Positions 46,001 through 57,478 of a stretch of DNA of 64,000 bases are shown one piece after another (position 1 is the first letter of the stretch; the number at the start of each line of letters is the position of its first letter). Made by a program: the position numbers and the translations under genes. The notes below the pieces were generated by a model. That model made no database searches. It was not told the DNA's origin and worked only from the letters and a program-made list of their open reading frames with translations. This DNA comes from Heliocidaris erythrogramma. Lineage: Eukaryota; Echinodermata; Echinoidea; Camarodonta; Echinometridae. The stretch lies in assembly GCA_025617745.1 (NCBI GenBank), contig CM046853.1, forward strand, positions 4,212,873 to 4,276,872. The letters are read 5' to 3'.

Positions 46001-46600
46001 GTAAATTATCTTGATATTCCGGCAAGAAACATCAGCGCCCCCCGTACGCCTATGCAATAGACTGACGTAGACCCAGATCAGAGGCGGTACTCCGGGGCAG
46101 GGGGTACAGTGCCACCCTTTCAAGTACCCCCAAAAATGCCCCCTTTCTCTCTGATAATTATCCTTTTACTACCAAAAGTGCCCATTTTCCTTTCTAATAA
46201 GTGCCCCTTTTTCTCCTGATAAATTTCCCCATTGAAATCTGGTAATTGTCCCCTTATCTCTCTAGTAAGTAATAAAGAAACGTACTAGAGAAACTAATCC
46301 TTTTCCCTGAAGCTGTAAAGCTTTAGAACACTCTACCCCACTGATTGTAGACATGAGGTGAAGGTACAAGGTACAAAGTTCAAATTAACGATGTCACTGA
46401 GCTAATGTTATTGTGTCAATAATGGTCATAATCTAAATGACATTGTAAAGGCTTTATGAGCATCAATTTTAAATTGAACATTTCGTTATTTCTACAGCAT
46501 TAAAATTAATCGATGCCTTGAATAGCGTATTCGTGGTATACGTTCACTTGCTATTTCTGTTCATAATCAAAAGATGACGGCAAAGCAGCCCCCCCCCCCC
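43001..46600. other. intergenic, no gene recognised
   Basis: Contains a tandem pair of about 185 bp (listed separately), a poly-G run near 44146, a perfect 11-bp hairpin ATATTCGGGCA/TGCCCGAATAT (45917-45944) and pyrimidine-rich repeats near 46130-46265. A 73-codon open frame near 45030-45247 resembles nothing I know. Confidence 0.5.
43215..43572 (+). repeat. tandem duplication with (GA)n tracts
   Basis: Two copies of about 185 bp share accaaggtag-attca, taccatgca, aagacctaattaggaaagaag and ggtggaggagagagagag (starting near 43220 and 43403). Purine tracts expand in each copy. Confidence 0.75.
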
Positions 46601-46685
46601 CCCCCCCTGTAAAAAAAAATTGCCGTTTTTTCACGGGAAATTCCTGGCAGTCAGGATGCCGGGAATTCCCGTTTTTCTACAGTAC
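46601..46685. mobile_element. short palindromic MITE next to poly-C
   Basis: CTGTAAAAA at 46607 and TTTTTCTACAG ending at 46682 are inverted, with inner words CCTGGCA/TGCCGGG and CGGGAAATTCC/GGAATTCCCG. A poly-C run of about 20 lies just upstream. Confidence 0.6.
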
Positions 46686-48490
46686 ATAGACCGCGGTTTA
46701 AATTATGAGAAAATTGTTTTTTTAACAGTGTTTTATCTCGGGCGATTGTAAATATATGCTGGTAAACCAACAAACTTGCTGTTGTTTTACAGGGAAATGA
46801 CTCTCTCTCTCCTTCTCTCTCTCTCTCGCTCACTCACTCACTCACTCACCCTTTCCCTTTCATATTTTTCTCTCTTTTATTCCGTAATGTCTTGTATTGT
46901 GGAGACAGCAGTCAGCTTTAAATTTCCTACACACGTCGCATATCGCTAAATATTCAAATTTAACACATATGTATAATATAAGCAGTTTACAGAAATATAT
47001 TGAGAAGTAATAAATCATGCGTTTTTATTTCTATGACATCACTTGAAATATTATTACAAGCAAGTTTATTGCACGTACCGTAATAATTTTCAACTTCTGA
47101 TTTATAATATAGGAATATTGTATATTAATTCAGCCTTTGGGCTGTGATGAATATTTTCTAATAAAACATACAATTATTATTATACATATATTATGTGGAA
47201 TAAGAATTTAGTCCAAATTGTAAACATTATACTACTATAATATTCTTCCGAGAGAATGAAAAAAGGAAGAGATTTTCTCACAATTGTTGAGAAAAGCAGA
47301 CTGTTAGGCTGGTCTATAGCTGGTCAATGATATTATCTTCATCTTTCAAAGCTAATTGAAGAGAAGTGATAATTGGTTCGGTCAACGATCAGCTAGATAC
47401 ATTACATTTTCACCAAATCCATTATCCAGACAAATACTCTCAATAAATATATATTCCAATATGAATAGAATATTTTCAAATTGAAACAGAAAGAATCGTA
47501 TGGGGAAAACTTCAAAATAAATAGGTAAAGTATCGAATTCAATCTTATATTGGTATAGTCTGAATCTACGATATTAAAGGTGAAATGAATTCTAGTCAAA
47601 TTGTTGAGTTTCAGGTTCAAAACTATTGAATAGATGTTCTATACAATAACAAAAATATGAATAGGTTGTCACGAGAGTGTGTGTATTTAGAAGTGCCTCG
47701 TATTATTCGCAGTGAATGGAAAAGAGATAATGAAAGACAGGAAATATATGCTTCCGTCCGTATGACGTATTCCAGCTTTGATGAATTCCATGCAGCTAAA
47801 ACTTTAAAAGGTGATCAATATAAATGAAAAATTATAGTATGTGAGTGTGAATTCATGGTATTTTCTGCAGAGAAATAAGTCTTTAACTTCATTTACCTTG
47901 TAGTTAAAGAAAACCCATGCAGGTTTTCCTTTTCGTTTAATATATAGGTTTTCCCGCCCAATTTCATCAGAGTTGCATTCGAATTCATGAATAGGCGTTC
48001 AAGTTCGAATGCTTTTCGTCAACTCTCCGCTCTCATGGTTCATTTTCATCCTCGATCTTAATTCACTTTCTTTTGTATTGCATGTTAATATCAATGTTAT
48101 ACTGTAATATAATTTCATGTTTATATCTCAATCTGTAGATTTTTATGATCGTGAATAAAACCAAACCAAACCAATCCTTTGAGCATTCAATTTCGTCATT
48201 CCTTTTAACGTTTATTTCATTCAATTTAGAGAGAAATTCATTCAATTTAACGACGCGCAGTTTTCATTCAATTTCGCGCCAGCTGGATAGACGTTCAATT
48301 TCGTCCAAAATACCAATTTCAATTTCACTTATAGGCACACACTTTCGCGCTTTGAACGTTCTGTAGTTCTATGTAATACTTACCTCGTTTTGTTCACGTC
48401 ATATGCACCCCTTTCACTGTTTTTGATTATATAATTTCCTTCTCATTTTCAAACTTTCGTTTTCAGAGTTTATTTTAATCATATTTCATG
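46686..48490. other. intergenic, no gene recognised
   Basis: CT- and ACTC-type microsatellite at 46801-46850. At 48185-48310 the word attcaattt recurs several times, often followed by cg. Otherwise AT-rich DNA without support for a gene. Confidence 0.5.
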
Positions 48491-48499
48491 TTTATTCCT

Positions 48500-51400
48500 A
48501 GAGTGTCGGCCAGTTCTAGGTAGTCTTGCTGGTTGTCAAATGCTTCAGCCAACCGAGCTCTATCCGTTTTCGATATTTTTACGCATGGCAGAAAGTTATG
48601 GTTTACGTCAACTAATTACAAATCCGACAAGGATTACCAACACAAGTTCATCTCTAATTGACCACTTTTACACTAATATTTCCTCCTATCCTATTCGGGC
48701 AGGATGTCTTAAGTTTCTGATTATTTTCCGGGGTAACCTCGCTAGTCATAAGGACCGCTATCCATAACGCGTGACTAAATGAATAGCGGTTTTCTATGGA
48801 TAGCGGTCCTTCTAAATAGCGAGCAAACAAAAGACAAATTACCTCGCTATTCATAAGGGCCTCCATTCATAAGGACCACTATTCATAACTATTCATAAGG
48901 ACCGCTATTCATAGCGCGTGTTAAATGAATAGCGGTTTTCTAAGAATAGCGGTCCTTATGAATAGCGAGCGGACCCGCATTTTCCGGTGTACGCTGTTTT
49001 CGAGAATTTTAAGTGTATTAAACCGGCCATGAAGAAAGTGACATGCAGAAATTTTCGCAATTTTTCGTTGGATTTTTTTTTGTAATGATTTAATTAATAA
49101 CAAATGGCTGGATGTGCTCAGATGCTCTGACCCAAATGAAGCGTACAATATTTTTCTTCGCCAGTTTTCATATGTATGTGACAAACATGCACCGAAACCC
49201 AAAATATTAAATTGAAGAAAAATAAATAAATAAGATAAACCTTGGATTACACATGCTACTAAGCGCTCAATATTAAGAAAACACAAACACTTTTTTTCTC
49301 AAGTAATTAAGTCTAAATATAATGACGAGGTTCTTGGAAAGTATAAAAGGTAATAAAAATAAACGTCCTAACTACAGTTCTCAGAACGGCAAAGCAAACA
49401 TATTATAATCAACAATTTGAACGACATAAAAAGAAAAAAAAAACATAGGAGCACATTAATGAACTCCTGAATAAGAAAAGTTCAGCAAAAACTGATGGTA
49501 AAATTCACAAAGTCGTTTACTGATGGATAACTGTTGAGGTTTCTTCATCAGAAGATATTGCAAATGTTTTCAACGCAAGTAAAATAGAATATACAGACGT
49601 TGACTATAATAGATATTTAGGTTCCTATACCAGAATGAATCATTCGTTTTCTTCCGGTAACAAGTTATGAAATAAAAGAAGTGATAAGTAACCTTGATCA
49701 GTCTAAGGCCAGTGGATATGATGATTTATCAGTTCGACTATATATGCACAGAACTATATGTTTGCCAACCACTCGCGCATATATTAAACCTATCATTCAC
49801 AATTAAAAGTAGCGAGAGTTGTGTCTGTATTTAAAAAGGGAGACAAAAGTTTGCCGGGTAACTATAGGCCCATATCAATTTTACCAGTTGTGGATAAATT
49901 GTTTGAAAAACTTGTAAATATTCGAGTGGTGAAATTCTTGCAGAAAAAAAAATTATATAATCATCAGTATGGATTTAGACATGGATATATTACAAAACTG
50001 TCGCTTATAAACTTGATCAATCAAATTACTCAATCTACTGATGAAGGGAGCTTGACAGTAGGAGTATTTATCGAATTTGCTAAGGCATTCGATACAATTA
50101 ATCACTATATTTTTTCAAAAAAAGTGGAGCATTACGGAATTTGGGGAAAGTGTTACAGTGGTTTAAGAATTATTTTTGAAAAAGACAACAATTTGTAACT
50201 TATACGACTCTGTGAAATCTGATTATAAATTTATTTCATGCGGCGTCCCCCAGGGCTCGGTGTTAGGCCCGACATTATTTCTCGTCTACTTTAATGACCT
50301 ACCAAATTCATCAAATTATTTCAATTTCAATTATTTGCCGATGATTCTAACCTATTTCATACATTTAAGCATGATGAACGTAATATTGATTTATCAGAAT
50401 TTAACCGTAACCTGAAAGCTGTTACAGATTGGTGCAACTCAAACAAACTTACAATAAATACAAAAAACTCAACTAATTACATGTTATTAAAAAATCGACA
50501 AAGACATTTCTCAATTTCAGGTCAATGGCTCATTAATGAAACCATTTTAGAGTCAGTTGAGTCAACATCGTTCCTTGGAATCGTATAGACAAAAAAATGA
50601 CCTGGAAGAAACACATTGATAATTTACGCAATTTACTAAGTAAAAAGATTGGAATATTGTATAGATTAAGACACTTCGTGTCAAGAAAAATAATGGTCAT
50701 CTTATATAATTCTTTTATTTTACCCCCATATAACGTATGGATTAGAAGTTTGGGGTGCTACATGTAAGAAAACTCTGAATCCTGTCCTAATCTTCAGAAA
50801 CGAATGGCCAGAGTAATTGCTTTCAAAGGTTCGAGATATCACTCTGCTCCTTTACTTTATGATCTTAAAGTGCTAAATATTTTCAAAGAATATCGCCATG
50901 TAATTGGTATTTTTATGCATAATAATAATGTATAACCGTCTGCCTCATACTGTATCTGTACTTTATAGTACTAGAACACCCTTATCATACAAGAAACAAA
51001 GAGAAATCTAATTTGAATTTTTCAATCAGTAATACAAATCTGGGGAAATAATTTCATATTCAGGACCCGTTATGTGGAATAATTTGCCAAAAGAATTAAG
51101 GAATATAACCAGTCGCAGAAGTTTTGGACGGGCATTACAAGAATACTTAATTGGAAAATACCAACTTGAAAATCAATTTTAGAATGTTCATGAAGGTCAT
51201 TATCATTCATTTTATTTATTTTTAGCTCACTTGATATTCGTTAGTATTGTTGTTGTTGTACTGCTATTACTACATTTATTGATTGTAAATAATGTACATG
51301 TGTTATTTAAAAAAAAAGAAGATATATGAGATGTTCATTTCAATTAATTTGCTAACTATTGATTTATGTAATCAATTTTACGGGGCTAACCTCGATTAGC

Positions 51401-51505
51401 ATATGCTATATGTTGGCTCCTTTTACCAAGACGTTATTGTGATTTTTACCAAGACGTATGTATCATTGTGATTTGGTAATAAACTCATTCATTCATTCAT
51501 TCATG
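48500..51505 (+). mobile_element. decayed CR1/Jockey-type LINE
   Basis: 5'-truncated non-LTR retrotransposon. The endonuclease C-terminus shows GLRQLITNPTRIT and SLIDHFYTN (48600-48690). The reverse transcriptase has FKKGDKSLPGNYRPISILPV, QYGFRHG, FAKAFDTINH and CGVPQGSVLGP (49830-50290). The catalytic FADD box follows in a shifted frame near 50330. After it come WKKHIDNLRNLLSKKIGILY and HTV-type C-terminal words. Several frameshifts and stops make it inactive. The 3' end is an (ATTC)n tail at 51486-51503, typical of this group. It is interrupted by a hairpin element at 48733-48979. Confidence 0.85.
48733..48979. mobile_element. hairpin element nested in the LINE
   Basis: 247-bp insertion flanked by a 9-bp target duplication ATTTTCCGG (48724-48732 and 48980-48988). 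Removing it and one duplicate rejoins the LINE frame (SDYFP to VYAVF). It consists of two tandem hairpins built from CGCTATTCATAAGGACC-type words and their inverses; terminal words CCTCGCTA and TAGCGAGCGG are inverted. Confidence 0.85.
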
Positions 51506-52153
51506 TAATCCCCATCTATGATGAAAAATATATAATAGGTGGATACATATACTCTAAAATTTGAAATTCATAGATTTCTTGTTAAATTCTCTGGTTTGCT
51601 AAATAGAAATCGATTTCTAGGACTTGCCTGGCAAAGCAGAACATAATTTATACAAAGCGCATTCTGACTATTGAAGTCCATTATCTCAAAGCAGGTGATT
51701 GCATAGTTTGTCACTATTAACGCTCGGGAAAGTTATCATCCATAAATTTGAATAATCTTCATTTATACCCATCACGTAGATTTTAATGCAAAATTACGGA
51801 AGATAACGTATGCAAACTGGATTCCAGTTGATTGTTAGTCCAAAAATAGATGTGAATAGGACAGAAAGTCCCCCCAGGTGCACGCGGGAGATGTTTCCTT
51901 GACACACTACAATCATGGAGCTACAAATAGCTTCCTGCTATACAATGCAGCGCTCAATGCCATGAGCATGAAAAGACATAACACTACCGAAGTTCGGGGT
52001 ACTCGTGTGTGGAAATAGATATTTACTTTGATCTGGTCGGAAATGATCAGGAACTCACTATTTCAGTCGTATATAGTAGTAGGCCGATAGTACGGCATTT
52101 GAACCAACAAGAGCCGCTGAGACGGAGTCAGTTTGAGAAATAGGCTGTACGTG
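51506..52153. promoter_or_regulatory. upstream region of the UGT gene
   Basis: No gene here. TATATA at 52070-52075 lies about 80 nt before the first ATG and could be a core promoter. A TTTCAG word at 52061-52066 could instead be an acceptor for a 5' UTR intron. Neither is proven. Confidence 0.3.
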
Positions 52154-53755
52154 ATGCTTCTAAATCGTACCAAGATGTTGTTTCTTGGATGGATTTCACT
52201 CCTCTTGGTTATGCCACTTGCGAAATTTGGCAGTGGTCATAATATTCTAATGAATGCTATCCTCGGTGAGGGAAGTCATTTCTTATGTGCAGCTTCAGTA
52301 GGTGAACGTCTTGTCCAACAAGGTCATAATATAACATTCCTCATCAGTAATGCCTACGCACACCGGGCCAGTGACCCCAAATATTCAAATCTTTTTGATT
52401 TTGTAATATTCCGTCATCCTATTCCAGTGGAGAAAGTTCATGAGCAATTCGATGCTTTCAATAAGCGTGCCTTCATGCCTGCTTCAGCACAGATGTGGAC
52501 CCTTACGGAGGTCTTGAGAGACGGTCGAGCAGCCGATTGCGATGCCTTGCTGGCTGATGCCGACATTATGAATCGTTTTCGGAGTGCCAATTACAGTATA
52601 GTTATCTTTGACATTAGTTGGTTGTGCCCTATGATCATTGCCAAACGATTCAATATACCTTACATTGCTCTGTCACCTGTATCATCACCATGCACTATCA
52701 CTGTTACATCTGGATCGGACAATTCACCAGCCTACGTGCCCGCATTATTCAGTGGCTTCTCCAACAAATTGAACTTTCAGGAACGCTTTCAGAATTCGCT
52801 AGCTCACATATTCATAAAACTCTTTGGAAAGTACTTTAACAGGCCTTATGAAACACTGAAAGTGAAATATGATATCGCACCAGACACTTCATTAGAGCAA
52901 CTCTTTGCACAAAGTGAATTATTTTTAGTAAATTGTGACTTTTCAGTAGAGTTTCCGTGCGCCATACCACCTAATGTTATCCCAGTTGGAGGTCTTACAA
53001 CACGGCCATCCAACCCACTCCCAGATGGTCTAGAAAACTTCATGCAGGGCTCTGGGCAAGATGGAGTCATTGTCTGCACTATGGGAACCTATTTCACATC
53101 AGTTCCTATTCAAGTCATAAATGACTTTTTAAATGCTTTTGGACGTCTTCCTCAAAAGGTCATCTTCCAATTACAGAGCATCCCTCCTGGTGTCATCCTT
53201 CCTCCCAACGTGCATACGTTACCATGGTTACCTCAGAATGATCTTCTAGGTCACGAGAAGACACGTGCGTTTATGTACCAAGGAGGAAACAACGGTTTCT
53301 ATGAAGCATTATACCATGCCGTACCAATCGTAGTCGTACCCATTCACGGTGATCAATATGATACTGGAGCTAAGGTCAACGCTCACGAAATCGGCATCGC
53401 AATCGACAAACTCATCCTTACAGAGAATAGAATTTATGATGCTCTCCGAGAGGTCATCACAAATGAATCTTACTCACGTAATATCCAGCGATTATCTGCT
53501 ATGTTTCTTGATCGGCCTATGACTCCTTCTAAAAGAGCAGCATTTTGGATTGATCATATCATCAAACATGGTGGGGCACAGTATCAGGTTCCTATTGTCA
53601 ACCTAAGTTTTGTTGAACGCAATCTCATAGATGTATTCTGTTTCTTCATTGGATGTCTCCTTATCGTCTCCTTTTCCCTCATGTTTATTGGAAGGTTATG
53701 TTTAAGCGTTATCAGACATCTTTTACAAAGGATACCAAAAAATAAACTTGAGTGA
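52154..53755 (+). CDS. UDP-glycosyltransferase (UGT family), single exon
   Basis: GT1-family enzyme that transfers a sugar from a UDP-sugar to small lipophilic acceptors, anchored in the ER membrane with a lumenal active site. From the ATG at 52154 it is 533 aa, normal for the family; a second ATG at 52175 has an A at -3 and also suits the signal peptide (MLFLGWISLLLVMPLA). His42 in GEGSHF and Asp153 in FDISW fit the catalytic pair. The donor-site signature runs WLPQNDLL to HGDQ (Asp400-Gln401). The family's HGG is replaced by QGG (Gln376) in FMYQGGNNGFYEA. A C-terminal membrane helix (about 493-513) precedes a basic tail KNKLE. The ORF is intact and intronless, flanked by LINE debris on both sides; a retrocopy or a naturally intronless UGT are both possible. 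Confidence 0.93.
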   Translation: MLLNRTKMLFLGWISLLLVMPLAKFGSGHNILMNAILGEGSHFLCAASVGERLVQQGHNITFLISNAYAHRASDPKYSNLFDFVIFRHPIPVEKVHEQFDAFNKRAFMPASAQMWTLTEVLRDGRAADCDALLADADIMNRFRSANYSIVIFDISWLCPMIIAKRFNIPYIALSPVSSPCTITVTSGSDNSPAYVPALFSGFSNKLNFQERFQNSLAHIFIKLFGKYFNRPYETLKVKYDIAPDTSLEQLFAQSELFLVNCDFSVEFPCAIPPNVIPVGGLTTRPSNPLPDGLENFMQGSGQDGVIVCTMGTYFTSVPIQVINDFLNAFGRLPQKVIFQLQSIPPGVILPPNVHTLPWLPQNDLLGHEKTRAFMYQGGNNGFYEALYHAVPIVVVPIHGDQYDTGAKVNAHEIGIAIDKLILTENRIYDALREVITNESYSRNIQRLSAMFLDRPMTPSKRAAFWIDHIIKHGGAQYQVPIVNLSFVERNLIDVFCFFIGCLLIVSFSLMFIGRLCLSVIRHLLQRIPKNKLE

Positions 53756-54171
53756 TGTATACTGACTTTCATTTACTTAATATATTTAGTAACAGAATGT
53801 ATAGTAAAAGGCCGATTCCGAATTTTAATAAGTTCCAGTCTATTGAATGAATATATGTATTTTGAGAAAATCAAAAATTACTACTCCAATATGATATCAA
53901 CAAATCGCTGGTTAGTCTGATTTATCAGTAATTTCATTATAAATGAAAAATAACTCGACTTGACATTTGACAATTATTTTCTTCTGATATGTATAGTAAC
54001 CAAAAAATACTTTTTAATGAGTAGTCATTAGGATTAACTTCCTTTAGTCGTTAGTTTTACATCCATATCTAGTCATTTGAACAGCTCGAATTAAATCCCC
54101 AGAATATTCTGCCATTCTCTGGCTGTGACGGTATCACGATTAAAATATATATATATATTAATGGAATTGCC
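53756..54171. other. UGT 3' flank
   Basis: AT-rich DNA without a recognised gene. No poly(A) tract follows the stop that would mark a recent retrocopy. I see no AATAAA close to the stop; one occurs at about 54714. Confidence 0.4.
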
Positions 54172-54665
54172 ATTCCTTTAACTCACGAATTGAATGTTTC
54201 TTTGACCATGTTGTCAAAGGGAATAGTTAAAGATAAAATGAAAATAGCTAAAGTACTTCCAATATATATTTGTTTAAAAGGGTAAGAAGCAAGATACCGG
54301 AAACTCTCGTATCTAACTCATAACATCATTTTCTAAGATTCTCGAAAAAAATAGTATATTCTCGCACTGTTGAATTCCTACATAAGTAGAACATTCTTGT
54401 CTAAGTCCCAATTTGGTTTCCGAAAAACCCTCAACTACATATGCATAAATGTTTAACAACAAAGCATTGATGATTCCTGGACTTCTCCAAGGCCTTCGAT
54501 ACCATCGATCACGGTGTTCTTTTCTATAAACTTGCCCACTATCATGACTATGGAATTCGTGGGAAGGCCTTGGAGTGAAAGAGGAGTTCGGAAGATAAGT
54601 CACGGATCAGTGTTCATTTTAAATTTTCTTCTTCTTGTATATAACCAACTTGTAATCATGGTGGA
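54172..54665 (+). mobile_element. LINE reverse transcriptase fragment
   Basis: In changing frames: KDKMKIAKVLPIY, KLSYLTHNIIF, KIVYSRTVEFLHK, QFGFRK, FLDFSKAFDTIDHGVLFYKL, YGIRGKALE and GSVFILNFLLLVYNQL. This follows the order of CR1/Jockey-type reverse transcriptase up to the PQGS-LGP-LF-YINDL block, with deletions and frameshifts. It is a separate copy from the LINE at 48.5 kb. Confidence 0.8.
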
Positions 54666-54894
54666 CCTTCCCTTTATAGGAATGATCAAAGTAAATAATT
54701 TATATTAAAATGAAAATAAAAGTTCATGTCAAGCATGTGTGCTGACCTGCAGTCAGTGTTCTTCCTGATGAAATTCTTTAAATATGGAAACAATAAAACC
54801 TATATTTATATATGTCTTAATTCTGAATTTTAAAGGACCATTTTACCTGTCGTACACTACAGAGTGGTAGTTTTGTTTGCACTATTTTGTTCTT

Positions 54895-54960
54895 GAGAGA
54901 GAGAGAGAGAGAGAGAGGGGGGATGATGCTTATGTGGGAGAAGAAAACGGAAGGGAGAGG

Positions 54961-54991
<31 letters not shown>

Positions 54992-54996
54992 ATAGA
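54895..54996 (+). repeat. (GA)n microsatellite
   Basis: Two GA-rich tracts separated by about 45 bp. The overlapping Arg-Glu open frames are low complexity. Confidence 0.9.
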
Positions 54997-55627
54997 GAGA
55001 GCGAAGCAGACAGTGAAGAGCCAGGTCAGGTCATGGGAAATGAGCGTAGTGAAAAATGGCTTGGAATGAAATGTCAGACCATATCAAAATACGTGTAGGT
55101 CAACAAGGTGATATGCCTGTATATAGCCTAATATCCAGGCAAAGTAAGTTTTCCTCCTCTTTAAAGGAAATGTATAACCGCGAGTAGGAAATATGTAGAC
55201 TAACCCCAGTTTCGCACTAAATCCAAACATTCACCCTTTTTATATTGCAGAGAAATCTAGATTAGTCTGAATACTCCAAACTCCGTAGATTCAATCCCAA
55301 TACGTCAACAATGAAAGGGCGGGGTCTGAAAGTTTAGGAACCAGGCTATAAGGAATGGGAATTTCGGGGGTTTTAGTAAAAAAAAAATCGTCTTGAAAAG
55401 TAATCGGGAATGACGGGGACAAAGCACTTTAGTAGTATGGGGCCTACATCTTACATGATTGTATACGGAGCTGTCATGTAAGTATAGCGGGTTAGAGAGA
55501 ATGGTGAAATAGGAGACAGAAAACACGAAAAAAAAAACTACTTCCGAAAAATAAACTAAAAGGGCAATTTATGAGGCATATTATACTGCCAATAGATATC
55601 ATGTTCTGATTACGTTATACGCCACTT

Positions 55628-55796
55628 CAAGGCGCGGATCCAGAGGGGGCGCAAGGGGCGTGCGCCCCCCCCCCCCCCATGAACGGTTTTGTCTGACAAA
55701 GTATGGCCCCGGACCCCCTAGATGGCCGTTTGGCTTCGTCAAACGAAGGGTTCCTCAGTGTGCGCCCCCTTTCTGAAAATCCTGGATCCGCCCCTG
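55628..55796. mobile_element. short TIR MITE
   Basis: CAAGGCGCGGATCCAG and CTGGATCCGCCCCTG are inverted, with inner GGGGGCGC/GCGCCCCC words and a poly-C run. 169 bp; no ORF. Confidence 0.75.
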
Positions 55797-55994
55797 ACTT
55801 TGCAAACTTCAAAAGGTGATAGACAGCAGGGCTATGCCTTCAGTAGATTTTTCGAAAGTAGTTTTTATCGTGTTTGAAGGAGATCGATGAAGAAGAAGGA
55901 AAGACGATGAGATGACGATATAGGTAGAACGAAGAAGAAGAAGAAGAAAAAAGAAAGAAATAGGACTATACTGAAGGAGAAGGAGAACGCCGTA

Positions 55995-56021
55995 GTAGTA
56001 GTAGTTTTAGTAGTAGTAGGC

Positions 56022-56083
<62 letters not shown>

Positions 56084-56117
56084 TAGTAGTATAGTAGTAT
56101 AATAATAATAATAATAA
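55995..56117 (+). repeat. (AGT)n then (ATA)n microsatellites
   Basis: Long AGT tract with a few interruptions, then atagt and aat repeats; the aat part is the inverse of the LINE tail that follows. Confidence 0.9.
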
Positions 56118-56194
56118 CGTGTGTTGAGAGCCAGAAGGGCGTTAACTCTGTGTTAAAGCATACGAGTTAACGCCCTTCTGGCTCTCAACACACG
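56118..56194. repeat. perfect 31-bp stem hairpin
   Basis: 56118-56148 and 56164-56194 are exact inverse copies (CGTGTGTTGAGAGCCAGAAG and 11 more bases) around a 15-nt loop. It sits between an (AAT)n tract and LINE 3'-end sequence. Confidence 0.9.
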
Positions 56195-56495
56195 ATATGA
56201 ACATTTATATAGCGCCGGTATCCGCCAGGCTCTGACGCTCATGGCGCTTTACAATTTAACAATAATGAACAAATATATACATGTATATCGAATTCTTACA
56301 CTAAAGTAGAGTTATATGTATACTAAAAACATAAATTATAACTGTATTCATTAAATAGGACTGTTTTGAAAAAGATGGGTTTTTAGAGCAGATTTGAAGT
56401 CCTGAAGGGATGCAAGGCTACGAATACTGAGTGGTAGTTTATTCCATAGGGACGGACCAGATTGAGAAAAAGCTCTATCCCCCAGGAAGTGCGTG
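56195..56495 (-). mobile_element. L2/CR1-type LINE C-terminus and 3' UTR
   Basis: The minus strand encodes GDRAFSQSGPSLWNKLPLSI then RSLASLQDFKSALKTHLF, the familiar C-terminal end of L2/CR1-like reverse transcriptases, to a stop near 56351. Its 3' UTR contains TTGTAAAGCGCCATGAGCGT and GGCGCTATATAAATG, the usual tail preceding (ATT)n. Confidence 0.85.
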
Positions 56496-56511
56496 AGTAT
56501 AGTAGTAGTAG

Positions 56512-56677
56512 CAGGCGCCGCGGAACGTCTTGGAATTAAAGTGGAGGGGCTTAGTGGGGGATGCGTGTATACCACATTTTTGCACTGTCATACGTTTGCT
56601 CGTGTTTACTGAAAAAGTGGGGGGGGGGGGGGCTACAGCCCCCAAGCCCCCCCCCCCCCCCGGTTCCGCGGTCCCTG
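56512..56677. mobile_element. G/C-rich TIR MITE inserted in (AGT)n
   Basis: CAGGCGCCGCGGAAC and GTTCCGCGGTCCCTG are inverted ends. Flanks are agtagtag on both sides, compatible with an 8-bp hAT duplication but not provable in a microsatellite. The inside holds facing poly-G (56618-56630) and poly-C (56647-56661) runs. Confidence 0.75.
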
Positions 56678-57478
56678 AGTAGTAGTAGTAGTAGTTATAG
56701 TAGTTGTCACGGTGGTGGTTGTGGTGGTGTTGGTGGTAGTAGTAGTAGTAGTAGTAGCAGCAGCAGCAGTAGAAAGACCAGTTAGGTAAATGCAGCAACT
56801 TTATCCAGTGGTCATTTCTTTGCTACAGATAAGAGAAGCCTTAATGTTTTTACTTTACTTGTTTACCTTTCGCAACCAGGTGACCAGACGTATTTTGTAA
56901 TACACAGTGATCGCATCAAAATTGGTGTAAATATGCATTACATAACAAAAAGTAAATAGGCAGAAGCCGGCTAAAGTACATGATAACCGCATCTCCTAAG
57001 AATTGTTGAGGTACTTATTATTCAGCTACATGTATGTATTTCCACGTCATTATTTTATGACTGGCACGTGGTAGTGACAGAGTGTAGAAATAAGGAAATA
57101 ATCATAACTTTCATTTGAAATGAAAAAATAATAGTACAATATCATACACCAGGAACTGGCATGTCACTCAAAATGTTTCTTTATCATCTTCTTCTTGGGC
57201 CTAATAATATTGAACACAGCTCTTAACATAGGTGACCAGTGTCTATAATCATCTCTTTGCGCGTAGAGTAGGCCTATTTGATAATTCCAGTGTTGTATCT
57301 TACTCCACTCTTGAATTCCTTTCAGACAATTAAGTCATTCTTCGTCTTCCTCACCGTAAACGCGAAAGTACGGTAATGCAATTATTGTATTATAATTCAT
57401 ATTATAACAATGTTTCTTCTTCTTTCGTATGAGGTAGTTCAGTAGTAGTAGCGTTATACATGTACATCAGGCTATTTG
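56678..57478. other. non-coding with (AGT)/(GGT) microsatellites
   Basis: AGT, GGT and AGC repeats at 56680-56772; the rest to 57478 shows no gene. Confidence 0.5.

Noticed and set aside
54877-55098. Arg/Glu-rich open frame
   Set aside because: Encoded by a (GA)n microsatellite; several frames are open.
56561-56785. Gly/Pro/Ser-rich open frame
   Set aside because: It spans poly-G, poly-C and AGT/AGC microsatellites.
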